DNA from: Billgrantia lactosivorans
Lineage (GTDB): Bacteria; Pseudomonadota; Gammaproteobacteria; Pseudomonadales; Halomonadaceae
Assembly (NCBI RefSeq): GCF_003254665.1
Contig: NZ_QHGY01000003.1
Coordinates: forward strand, 372,286-436,285
DNA length: 64,000 bases
Direction of reading: 5' to 3'
Shown one piece after another: positions 54,468 to 61,681 of the stretch. The stretch's first letter is position 1; each line of letters opens with the position of its first letter. A program made the translations under genes and the position numbers. Below the pieces are notes generated by a model. The model made no database searches, had not been told where the DNA came from, and saw only the letters and a program-made list of their open reading frames with translations.

Positions 54468-54482
54468 ATTGGTCTGACCAAT
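54468..54482. promoter_or_regulatory. FadR/LldR/GlcC-type operator upstream of the permease
   Basis: ATTGGT-CTG-ACCAAT is a perfect six-base inverted repeat with three-base spacer and contains TGGT-N3-ACCA. It lies in the 355-base gap (54348-54702) between the divergent permease and glutathione-transferase genes; no gene is seen in that gap. GlcC from 39024 or an unseen LldR could bind here. Confidence 0.7.
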
Positions 54483-54702
54483 CTCGGACGCCCGGCGCCA
54501 GCCCCGCCTGATCTGTGGAAGAGACAGAAAAACAAGAGGTTGTCACGAGATTCACGGCGCGCCATCGGCAGGGATGGGGTAACCGTTATTAGACTAATGG
54601 ACAGCCGTCGGTCCCAGCGTAGCCGAGCATGAGGCCATTGGCATCCCGCTCGCTCGGCTGGCACTATCGAGGCACCAACATCGGCCAAGCCCAGGAGGCG
54701 TC

Positions 54703-55410
54703 ATGGCAAGGGTTCTCTACGACCTGTGCGGTCGCGACGAAGCACTGCGTTTTTCTCCCTATTGCTGGCGCGTGCGCTACGCGCTGGCCCACAAGGGGCT
54801 CGACTACGAGACGCAAGCCTGGCATTTCACCGACAAGGAGGCGCTCGCCTTCGCCGACCACGACAAGGTGCCGGTGCTGGTCGACGGCGACGCGACTGTC
54901 ACCGACAGCTACGAGATCCTGCGCTACCTGGACCGCACCTATCCCGACAAGCCACTGCTGGGGACCGGTGCGGCCGCCGCCAGGGCGCGCTTCTTCAAGC
55001 ACTACGCCGAGCGCACCCTGCAGTCGGCGATGATGCGCACCATCGTCATGGACCTGCTCAACGCCATCGATCCCCGGGACCGCGACTACTTTCGCGAGAG
55101 CCGCGAGAAGCGCTTCGGCAGGACGCTCGAGGAGTTTCACTCGCCCGCCAAGGGGCTGTCCCAGCTGGATGCGGCACTCGAACCGCTGCGAGGGTGCTTG
55201 AAGGAGGCCGACTTCGTCGACGGTGATCAGCCTGGTGGGGCCGACTACCTGCTCTTTGGCCCCTTCATGTGGGCCAGGGTGGTCTCCACGGCCGACCTGG
55301 TATCGAACGCCGATCCGGTCCATGGCTGGATCGAGCGCATGCTCGACCTTCACGACGGGCTGGGGCGCAGGGCCATGCGGATCACCGATATCGAAGGGGC
55401 CTATCGCTGA
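54703..55410 (+). CDS. Glutathione S-transferase family protein
   Basis: A 235-residue cytosolic protein. The N-terminal thioredoxin-like domain (residues 1-80) has LRFSPYCWRVRYALAHKGLDYE with S18 as the probable active-site residue, the cis-proline loop DKVPVLVDG and DSYEILRYLD for glutathione binding. The C-terminal helical domain follows. The arrangement resembles the LigE/beta-etherase-like group of bacterial transferases. The substrate is unknown. The ribosome-binding site CAGGAGG is about five bases upstream. Phasin gene follows after a regulatory gap of about 100 bases. Confidence 0.85.
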   Translation: MARVLYDLCGRDEALRFSPYCWRVRYALAHKGLDYETQAWHFTDKEALAFADHDKVPVLVDGDATVTDSYEILRYLDRTYPDKPLLGTGAAAARARFFKHYAERTLQSAMMRTIVMDLLNAIDPRDRDYFRESREKRFGRTLEEFHSPAKGLSQLDAALEPLRGCLKEADFVDGDQPGGADYLLFGPFMWARVVSTADLVSNADPVHGWIERMLDLHDGLGRRAMRITDIEGAYR

Positions 55411-55430
55411 GGAGGGGGTGCCCCGAAAGA

Positions 55431-55471
55431 ATGTTGCATTGCACAAAACGAGCTGCTATGTTGCATTGCAA
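55431..55471. promoter_or_regulatory. Paired PhaR-type repeats upstream of the phasin gene
   Basis: ATGTTGCATTGCA occurs twice, at 55431-55443 and 55458-55470, 27 bases apart. Short TGC/GCA-rich dyads are the kind of site bound by the polyhydroxyalkanoate regulator PhaR in front of phasin genes. The second copy (TTGCATTGCAA) is a near-perfect palindrome. Confidence 0.6.
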
Positions 55472-55515
55472 CAAGGCGCGATCCTGCCTTGGCAACGCAA
55501 CGTAGGAGGTGTCTC

Positions 55516-55869
55516 ATGAGCAAGACCCAAGACAAGGCAACCCAGCAGTTCGACTCTCTGTTCTTCGCCCCGGCCCGCGCCTATGGCTCGCTGGCCCTGG
55601 AATACTACGAGAAGCTGGTGTCAGCACAGCTGGAAGCCTTCCGTAGCTACTCCGACCTGAGCCTGGCCCAGGCCCGCGCCTGGGTCGACGTCAAGGACTC
55701 CGAGGGCCTCAAGCAGGTCTTCGAGACCCAGCAGAAGGCCGTCAAGGAACTGGGCGAGCGTCTGCAGGGCGACACCAAGAAGGTGGTCGACCTGAGCCAG
55801 GAGTTCCTGCAGAAGGGTCAGCAGCTGACCGAGCAGAACGTCAAGGCAGCCAGCGCCGCGACCAAGTAA
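55516..55869 (+). CDS. phaP: Phasin, polyhydroxyalkanoate granule protein
   Basis: A 117-residue amphipathic helical protein. FDSLFFAPARAYGSLALEYYEKLVSAQLEAFRSYSDLSLAQARAWVDVKD and the heptad-like tail (EFLQKGQQLTEQNVKAASAATK) match the phasin_2/Phasin family. Phasins coat intracellular PHA granules and limit their size. The gene has an excellent site AGGAGG and a strong terminator, so it is probably expressed alone and highly. No pha synthase gene lies in this window. Confidence 0.82.
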   Translation: MSKTQDKATQQFDSLFFAPARAYGSLALEYYEKLVSAQLEAFRSYSDLSLAQARAWVDVKDSEGLKQVFETQQKAVKELGERLQGDTKKVVDLSQEFLQKGQQLTEQNVKAASAATK

Positions 55870-55894
55870 GTCGCCGCTGCTGTCGCTGACGACC

Positions 55895-55927
55895 AAGGCC
55901 GCCGCCCCCCGGGGCGGCGGCCTTTTT
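55895..55927 (+). terminator. Rho-independent terminator of the phasin gene
   Basis: A stem of GGCCGCCGCCCC with its complement and a CC loop is followed by TTTTT, starting 26 bases after the phasin stop. It may also serve the convergent phosphoribosyltransferase gene. Confidence 0.9.
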
Positions 55928-55959
55928 CGTGCCTGCCCGTTGCCGCCGCTCCGACGCTG

Positions 55960-56571
55960 TCACTCCTCGAGCAGCTCCAGCACCTCCTCCTCCTCGACCT
56001 GGCCGAAGTCGGCATAGAACTGGCCCACCGCCATGAAGCGCTGAGGGACATCGAGACAGACTACCTCGTCGGCGATCGCCTGCAGCCGGGCCACGGCGCT
56101 GGGCGGGGCCACCCCGAGCGCCGCGATGAGCCGCGCGGCGCGGCCCTGCAGGGTCTTCAGGGCCGCCTCCATGGTGGCGCCGGTGGCGCTGCCGTCGTCG
56201 ACGATCACCACCACACGGCCCTCGGGCGGGATCGGCGGGCGAATCGGGCTGTAGCGCTGGCGGCGCTCCGCTAGCAGCTTGCGCTGTTGCTCGGCCTCGC
56301 GCTCCACCGCCTGCTGGGAAAACTGCGCGGCCACTGCGTCGAGCTTCATGGTGCCATCCTCGCTGATGGCGCCGATGGCGAACTCGGGGCTGCCGGGGGC
56401 GCGAATCTTGCGCACCAGCACCACGTCGAGCTCTCCCTCCAGGGCATCGGCCAGAAAACGTCCCATGGGCACTCCCCCGCGAGGAATGGCCAGCACCAGC
56501 GGGTTGGAGCCCCTCAGGTGGGCGAGGCGGTGTGCCAACTGTTCGGCCGCGTCCAGTCGATCACGGAACAT
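55960..56571 (-). CDS. Phosphoribosyltransferase-family protein
   Basis: A 203-residue type I phosphoribosyltransferase-fold protein. It has LVLAIPRGGVPMGRFLADAL (about residues 25-44), DVVLVRKIRAPGSPEFAIGAISEDG (about 49-73) and the PRPP-binding loop VVVIVDDGSATGATM (about 119-133). Proteins of this kind are often annotated only as putative phosphoribosyltransferases and have no firm substrate. It is adjacent to the purine-catabolism genes, where a base-salvage role is possible, but it is on the other strand with its own start. ATG 56571 has GGAG about nine bases upstream. Confidence 0.78.
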   Translation of the reverse strand: MFRDRLDAAEQLAHRLAHLRGSNPLVLAIPRGGVPMGRFLADALEGELDVVLVRKIRAPGSPEFAIGAISEDGTMKLDAVAAQFSQQAVEREAEQQRKLLAERRQRYSPIRPPIPPEGRVVVIVDDGSATGATMEAALKTLQGRAARLIAALGVAPPSAVARLQAIADEVVCLDVPQRFMAVGQFYADFGQVEEEEVLELLEE

Positions 56572-56686
56572 GTCGGTCTCCTTCTCCTGCGCTCCCGGTT
56601 CTTCTCCCAGTGTAGCCGTGAGGGCGTGAGAGGGAGGCGGGGCCAGGCGACTGAACGGGCAGGGCGAAAGGGCTGGAAATAATTTA

Positions 56687-56694
56687 TGTATACA
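56687..56694. promoter_or_regulatory. TGTATACA operator upstream of the NCS2 permease
   Basis: TGTATACA sits in the imperfect AT-rich palindrome around 56681-56701 (AATTTA left, ATAAATT right). It is in the 304-base gap (56572-56875) shared by the phosphoribosyltransferase and NCS2 genes, which holds no gene. The same octamer occurs at 58973 and 60822, so it is probably the site of the GntR regulator at 60869. Confidence 0.6.
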
Positions 56695-56875
56695 ATAAAT
56701 TGATGTAGTGTCGCTCATTGGTGCCGCAATGAGGATACAATTCTGACCGATCGGACAGAAAATGGAGCCGTGAGCGCCGCCAGCTGGCCGTGCCCGGCGA
56801 GTCGCCGCCGCAATTCCAACAAGCGCGATGGGTGACCTCCCGGATGCGGAAACACAACAACGACTGGATGGATCC

Positions 56876-58321
56876 ATGCGTACGATTCAGAACACTTCGA
56901 TTTTCGACTTCCACGGCCGGCCTTCGCTGGCAACGGCCTTGCCCCTGTCGCTGCAGCACGTGCTGGCCATGATCGCGGGGGTCATCACGCCCCCCATCAT
57001 CATCGCGGGGGTGGTGGGCGCCACGCCGGAGGAGAAGTTGCTGTTGATCCAGATCGCCGTCCTGGCCTCGGGGATCTGCACCCTGTTCCACCTCTACGGG
57101 GTGTGGAGGTTCGGTGCCAGGCTGCCGGCGATCTTCGGCGTCGGCTTCGCCTACGTGCCGACGCTGATCGCCGTGGGCGGCCAGTTCGGCATCGAGGGGA
57201 TCCTTGGGGCGCAGCTGATCGGCGGCATCACCATGATGGTGGTGGGCTACTTCATCCAGTACATCCGCCACCTCTTCCCGCCGGTGGTGGCCGGCACGGT
57301 GGTGCTGGTCATCGGCCTGTCGCTCTACGACATCGCGGTGCGCTACATGGCGGGCAGCGGCGACGTCGATGCGGCGGACTTCGGCGCGCCGCTGAACTGG
57401 GGCGTGGGCCTGGTGACGCTCGCCACGGTGCTGGTCGCCTCCCAGTTCGGGCGCGGCGTGATCAAGCTCTCGGCGATCATCGTCGGCATCCTCGTCGGCT
57501 ACGGGCTGTCGCTGGCGCTGGGAATGGTCAGCTTCGCGTCGGTGGCCGAGGCCGACTGGGTGGCGGTGCCGACATTCATGCCTTTCGCCATGGAGTTCCA
57601 TGCCTCGGCGATCGTCGCCATGGTGGTGATCTGCGTGATCAACTCGGTGCAGACCATCGGCGACCTCTCGGCGACCACCGTGGGCGGCATGAATCGCGAG
57701 CTCAAGACCCGCGAGCTGACCGGCGGCCTGCTGGGCAACGGCCTGACCACGACGGCGAGCGCCTTCTTCGGCGCCCTGCCCACCTCCACGTTCAGCCAGA
57801 ACGTCGGCATCGTCGCCATGACCCGGGTGATCAGCCGCTTCGTGCTGGCGCTGGCCGGCGGCTTCATGCTGCTGGCCGGCCTCAGCCCCAAGTTCGGCGC
57901 GCTGATGACCACCATCCCCTATCCGGTGCTCGGCGGCGCCACCATCACCGTGTTCGGCATGATCACCATGACCGGCATCAAGCTGCTGATCAAGGACGAG
58001 CTCTCCGCCCGCAACATGACCGTCGTGGGGCTGGCATTGGCGCTCAGCCTGGGCATCGCCGAGGTGCCGGCGGCCATCGAGCGCTTTCCCGAGTGGCTGC
58101 AGAACGTGATCGGCGGGGCGCCCATCGTGGTGGCTGCCATCACTGCCTTCACCCTCAATCTGCTGCTGCCCAATACCACCCTGGCCGACGAAGCCCGAGA
58201 GCGAGAGTCCATGGCGCGTGCGGATGCAAGCGAGACGGGAGCTGGCGGCACTCCTTCGTCACAGGTGGATCGCCGCCCACAGAGTGGCGAATCGAAAGCG
58301 GCGCCCAGCGCGGCTGAATGA
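56876..58321 (+). CDS. NCS2-family purine (xanthine/urate-type) permease
   Basis: A 481-residue membrane protein with 14 expected segments. The NCS2 signature QNVGIVAMTR is present (about residues 303-312). In the transmembrane-8 motif, where most characterised members have a glutamate before (T/S)xGD, this protein reads NSVQTIGDLSATT with glutamine. It imports a purine, probably urate or xanthine, for the adjacent uraD-uraH-puuD pathway. The ATG at 56876 follows the unusual upstream leader and gives the family-like N-terminus MRTIQNTSIFDFHGRP. The hydrophilic tail from about residue 440 is variable. Confidence 0.85.
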   Translation: MRTIQNTSIFDFHGRPSLATALPLSLQHVLAMIAGVITPPIIIAGVVGATPEEKLLLIQIAVLASGICTLFHLYGVWRFGARLPAIFGVGFAYVPTLIAVGGQFGIEGILGAQLIGGITMMVVGYFIQYIRHLFPPVVAGTVVLVIGLSLYDIAVRYMAGSGDVDAADFGAPLNWGVGLVTLATVLVASQFGRGVIKLSAIIVGILVGYGLSLALGMVSFASVAEADWVAVPTFMPFAMEFHASAIVAMVVICVINSVQTIGDLSATTVGGMNRELKTRELTGGLLGNGLTTTASAFFGALPTSTFSQNVGIVAMTRVISRFVLALAGGFMLLAGLSPKFGALMTTIPYPVLGGATITVFGMITMTGIKLLIKDELSARNMTVVGLALALSLGIAEVPAAIERFPEWLQNVIGGAPIVVAAITAFTLNLLLPNTTLADEARERESMARADASETGAGGTPSSQVDRRPQSGESKAAPSAAE

Positions 58322-58333
58322 AGGGTTCGCAAG

Positions 58334-58372
58334 GCAACGACCCGCAGCGCTCATCGCGCTGCGGGTCGTTGC
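58334..58372. terminator. Bidirectional terminator between NCS2 permease and uraD
   Basis: A 17-bp perfect stem (GCAACGACCCGCAGCGC and complement, loop TCATC) lies between the convergent NCS2 permease and uraD stops. Confidence 0.8.
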
Positions 58373-58388
58373 GCCAGTCGCAGTGTGT

Positions 58389-58916
58389 TCAGGGCTGGAC
58401 GCGATCTTCCAGGCGGAAGCGGGCGATGCGGTTGATCTGCTCGATGGCGGTGCGGCGCTCCTCCTCCGGCGAATTTTCCAGGCGGGTATCGAAGGCGGCC
58501 AGGATGGCGTGACGGTCGCTGCCCTTCACGGCCATGACGAAGGGAAAGCCGTACTTGGCCTTGTAGGCGGCGTTGAGTCGCTCGAAGCGTGCCATCTCCT
58601 CCGGCGTGCACTGGTCGAGCCCGGCGCCGGCCTGCTCGCGGGTCGAGTCGTCGGTGAGTTCCCCGGCGATGGCGGCCTTGCCGGCCAGGTCGGGGTGGGC
58701 ACGGATCACCTCGAGCTGGCGTTCCGGGGTGGCGCTGCGCAGCGTCTGGCCCATCGCCTCGGCGAGGCCGGCCGGCGTGTCGTGCGCGTCCGTCAGGCCA
58801 CGCTCCCAGGTCAGCTCGGCCACCCAGGGGGAGTGTTCGTAGATGTCGCCGAAGCGGGCCACGAAGGCGTCGCGGTCGAGCGTGCTGGGGCGTGGCGTCA
58901 GGGTCTTGTCGGTCAT
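58389..58916 (-). CDS. uraD: 2-oxo-4-hydroxy-4-carboxy-5-ureidoimidazoline (OHCU) decarboxylase
   Basis: A 175-residue helical protein of the OHCU decarboxylase family. The catalytic histidine H74 is in VIRAHPDLAGKAA, and AAYKAKYGFPFVMAVKG (about residues 125-141) is a family hallmark. It converts OHCU, the product of 5-hydroxyisourate hydrolase, to S-allantoin, the last step of the three-step urate conversion. ATG 58916 is preferred over 59060, whose extra residues are not UraD-like. It is divergent from uraH, with a TGTATACA site between them. Confidence 0.9.
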   Translation of the reverse strand: MTDKTLTPRPSTLDRDAFVARFGDIYEHSPWVAELTWERGLTDAHDTPAGLAEAMGQTLRSATPERQLEVIRAHPDLAGKAAIAGELTDDSTREQAGAGLDQCTPEEMARFERLNAAYKAKYGFPFVMAVKGSDRHAILAAFDTRLENSPEEERRTAIEQINRIARFRLEDRVQP

Positions 58917-58972
58917 CGTGGTCTCCAAGGTCAGGGCCGCAGGGCGGCACTCGCAGCATGTTGCCCAGAAAG

Positions 58973-58980
58973 TGTATACA
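58973..58980. promoter_or_regulatory. TGTATACA operator between uraD and uraH
   Basis: The octamer lies 57 bases upstream of uraD and 137 upstream of uraH in their shared divergent promoter region. It is identical to the copies at 56687 and 60822. Confidence 0.6.
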
Positions 58981-59117
58981 AAAAATCTTTGAAATGTACC
59001 ACAGGAAGCGCTAAAACTGTCTTCATGTAGTCGCGACGGGTCATCACGCCCGTCTGGCATTGGCTTGACCCGGCATCGGCAGCGACGCTCCGCCGGTCAA
59101 ACAACGGGAGTGACGAA

Positions 59118-59471
59118 ATGGGACGCCTGACCACCCACGTACTGGATACCGCCCAGGGCCGCCCCGGCCAGGGCATCTGCATCGAGGTCTATCGCCTGTC
59201 GGGGGGACAGCGCACCGCGCTCAAGACGGTGACGACCAATGACGATGGCCGCTGCGATGCACCCATCCTGGAAGGCGACGAGTTCGCCGTCGGCGAGTAC
59301 GAGCTGGTCTTCCATGCCGGCGACTACCTGCGCCAGCAGGGCATTCAGGCAGGTGAGCCGCGCTTCCTCGACGTCATCCCGCTGCGCTTCGGCGTGGCCG
59401 ACGACTCGCAGCACTACCACGTGCCGCTGCTGCTGTCGCCCTATGGCTACTCCACCTACCGCGGCAGCTAG
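59118..59471 (+). CDS. uraH: 5-hydroxyisourate hydrolase (transthyretin-like)
   Basis: A 117-residue transthyretin-like hydrolase. It begins [16 protein letters not shown] with the active-site histidine H7, has the [19 protein letters not shown]-terminus, and so carries the YRGS tetrapeptide that defines HIU hydrolases rather than transthyretin. The enzyme opens 5-hydroxyisourate to OHCU in urate breakdown. It lies immediately upstream of the urate hydroxylase gene (65 bases), in one operon. Confidence 0.93.
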   Translation: MGRLTTHVLDTAQGRPGQGICIEVYRLSGGQRTALKTVTTNDDGRCDAPILEGDEFAVGEYELVFHAGDYLRQQGIQAGEPRFLDVIPLRFGVADDSQHYHVPLLLSPYGYSTYRGS

Positions 59472-59536
59472 GGAAACGCGGCTCATTGGCTGCGCTCCGC
59501 GATGCGGCGTCAACAACAATTAGCTGAGACCACCTG

Positions 59537-60739
59537 ATGCAAGCTTACCTACTGGATTTCGTCAATTTCATGCTGCGCTGGCTGCACGTCATCGCGGCCA
59601 TCGCCTGGATCGGCGAATCGATCTACTTCGTGATGCTGGACAACGGCCTGCGCAAGCCCAAGGCCGCCGAGGATCGTGACAAGGGCGTGTTCGGCGAGAT
59701 GTGGGCCGTGCACGGCGGCGGCTTCTACCATAACCAGAAGTACGCCACGGCGCCTGCCAAGCTGCCGGAAGACCTGCACTGGTCGTTCTGGAAGGCCTAC
59801 ACCACCTGGCTGTCCGGCTTCGCCCTGTTCGTGCTGCTGTACATGGCCAATCCGAGCTTCTATCTGGTCAACCCCGACAGCGACTGGGCCTGGGCCGCCG
59901 GCCTGAGCGGCTGGGAGGCCAACGTGCTGGCGCTGGCGTTCCTGCTCGGCGGCTGGGTGGTCTACAACGAGCTGTGCAAGCGCATCAGCCCCAACATGGA
60001 TCGCGACGGCCTGCTGAGCCTGGCCGTGGCGGTGATGATGGTGCTGGTGGCCTACCTCAGCGTACAGCTGTTTTCGGGGCGGGCCGCCTTCCTGCTCACC
60101 GGTGCCGTGATGGCCACCGCCATGTCGGCCAACGTCTTCTTCTGGATCATTCCCGGCCAGCGCCGCATGGTGAAGGCCATGAAGGCGGGCGAGACGCCCA
60201 ACCCGCTGGACGGCAAGCGCGGCAAGCAGCGCTCGGTACACAACACCTACTTCACCCTGCCGGTGGTGCTGCTGATGATCAGCAACCACTACTCCTTCGT
60301 CTACAACCACGATTACGCCTGGGTGCTGATGTCGCTGTTCATCTTCGCCGGTGCGCTGATCCGCCAGTTCTTCGTGCTGATGCACGCCGGCAAGATCCAG
60401 CCCGCCTACCCGGCCGTCGGCGTGGCGCTGATCGCCGTGGCCTTCTGGGTCGGCATGCCGGGGACGGGAGCTTCGAGCGGGGGCGAAGGCGGCCAGGGAA
60501 CCGACCTGGCCGAGGTCGAGGCCATCATCGAGTCGCGCTGCGCCTCCTGCCACTCGGCCAACCCGACCCAGGAGGGCTTCGGCTCGGCGCCGGCCGGCGT
60601 GGTCTACGACACCACGTCCCAGATCGAGGGCCATCGCGAGAAGATCCAGGAAGTGGTGGCGAGCAAGTACATGCCGCTGGGCAACATGACCAACATGACC
60701 GACGAGGAGCGCGACGCGATCGCCGCCTGGTCGGAGTGA
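59537..60739 (+). CDS. puuD: Urate hydroxylase PuuD with C-terminal cytochrome c domain
   Basis: A 400-residue membrane protein. Residues about 10-305 contain eight or more hydrophobic segments with several histidines (H17 in WLHVIAAIAW, MWAVHGGGFYHNQKYA, ISNHYSFVYNH). The C-terminal domain carries a cytochrome c haem site C335-A-S-C-H339 with a candidate axial methionine in KYMPLG. PuuD oxidises urate to 5-hydroxyisourate in the membrane, passing electrons to the respiratory chain instead of making peroxide like uricase. The order uraH-puuD fits the pathway. A strong terminator follows the stop. Confidence 0.92.
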   Translation: MQAYLLDFVNFMLRWLHVIAAIAWIGESIYFVMLDNGLRKPKAAEDRDKGVFGEMWAVHGGGFYHNQKYATAPAKLPEDLHWSFWKAYTTWLSGFALFVLLYMANPSFYLVNPDSDWAWAAGLSGWEANVLALAFLLGGWVVYNELCKRISPNMDRDGLLSLAVAVMMVLVAYLSVQLFSGRAAFLLTGAVMATAMSANVFFWIIPGQRRMVKAMKAGETPNPLDGKRGKQRSVHNTYFTLPVVLLMISNHYSFVYNHDYAWVLMSLFIFAGALIRQFFVLMHAGKIQPAYPAVGVALIAVAFWVGMPGTGASSGGEGGQGTDLAEVEAIIESRCASCHSANPTQEGFGSAPAGVVYDTTSQIEGHREKIQEVVASKYMPLGNMTNMTDEERDAIAAWSE

Positions 60740-60757
60740 CGGCTTGCTCACCCTGCC

Positions 60758-60790
60758 CGCGCACAGCCCGCCATCGGCGGGCTGTGCGCG
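60758..60790 (+). terminator. Terminator of the uraH-puuD operon
   Basis: A 15-bp perfect stem (CGCGCACAGCCCGCC and complement, loop ATC) starts 18 bases after the puuD stop. It has no T-run. Confidence 0.65.
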
Positions 60791-60821
60791 TCCTGGCGGG
60801 TTCGATAGTTGGGTGGGACTA

Positions 60822-60829
60822 TGTATACA
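60822..60829. promoter_or_regulatory. TGTATACA operator in the GntR gene promoter
   Basis: The octamer lies 39 bases before the GntR start codon, where a bound repressor would block its own transcription. It matches the copies at 56687 and 58973. Confidence 0.65.
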
Positions 60830-60868
60830 ATGGCAGTCGATGAAGGGCTCAGACCAGGAGGGAGGAAC

Positions 60869-61612
60869 ATGAACCAGCGGCAGCGCCTGGCCGAGGGCGA
60901 GGCGGGTGCGGAGAAGCCCCGACGCCTGGGCAAGAACGGTGACGGAGCGGAGCGCCACGAGGCGATCTACCGCACCATCAGCGATGCGATCATCGAGCAT
61001 CGCCTGCGTCCCGGCGCTCGCCTGCGCGAGGACGCCCTGGCCGAGGTGTTCGGCATCAGCCGCACCGGCGTGCGCAAGATCCTGCAGCGCCTGGCCCTGG
61101 AGCAGCTCGTCACCCTGACCCCGCGGCGCGGCGCCAGCGTCACGCGGCCTACCGCCGACGAGGCCAAGGACGTCTTCGACGCCCGCCAGATGGTGGAGTG
61201 CGGCCTGATGCCCGAGGTCGCCCGCCGCATCACGCCCGCCGACGTGCGTGAGCTGCGCGACATGGCCCGGCGTGAGCGCGAGGCGCTCCGCTCGGGCGAA
61301 CAGAGCCGCGCGATCAAGCTCTCCGCCGCCTTCCACGAGCGCCTGGCCCAGCTCTCCGGCAACGCCACCCTGGCGGCCTTCGTCGGCCAGCTCTGCTCGC
61401 GTTCGTCGCTGATCCTCGCCGTCTATGGCAGCTCGGGGCACCTGGGCTGCGAGTCCCACGACCACGACGACCTGATCGGCTTTCTCGAGGCCGGCAACGG
61501 CGAACGCGCTACCGCCTTCATGAGCCGTCACCTCAAGGCCATCGAGGCCTCGCTCTCCATCGTCGAGGAAGAGGCGGAGACGCCCGACCTGCAGCGCATC
61601 TTCGGCGCCTAG
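60869..61612 (+). CDS. GntR-family (FCD) regulator of purine catabolism
   Basis: A 247-residue GntR/FCD regulator. After a 30-residue hydrophilic lead, the winged helix runs from about residue 31 to 92 (LRPGARLREDALAEVFGISRTGVRKILQRLALEQLVTLTPRRGASV). The FCD domain follows, with probable metal ligands in KLSAAFHERLAQLSGN and ESHDHDDLIGFLEAGN. It lies between puuD and an NCS1 permease, and the TGTATACA sites of the cluster include one in its own promoter, so it probably controls urate use. ATG 60869 has GGAGGGAGGA directly upstream. Ligand not known. Confidence 0.85.
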   Translation: MNQRQRLAEGEAGAEKPRRLGKNGDGAERHEAIYRTISDAIIEHRLRPGARLREDALAEVFGISRTGVRKILQRLALEQLVTLTPRRGASVTRPTADEAKDVFDARQMVECGLMPEVARRITPADVRELRDMARREREALRSGEQSRAIKLSAAFHERLAQLSGNATLAAFVGQLCSRSSLILAVYGSSGHLGCESHDHDDLIGFLEAGNGERATAFMSRHLKAIEASLSIVEEEAETPDLQRIFGA

Positions 61613-61633
61613 GTAGCGTATCGGCAGAACGAA

Positions 61634-61660
61634 GGCGCCCCCGGCCTGGCCGGGGGCGCC
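61634..61660. terminator. Bidirectional terminator between GntR and NCS1 genes
   Basis: A 13-bp perfect stem (GGCGCCCCCGGCC and complement) around a single T lies between the convergent stops. Confidence 0.75.
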
Positions 61661-61681
61661 ATTCGCTGCAAGTGCTTCCGT

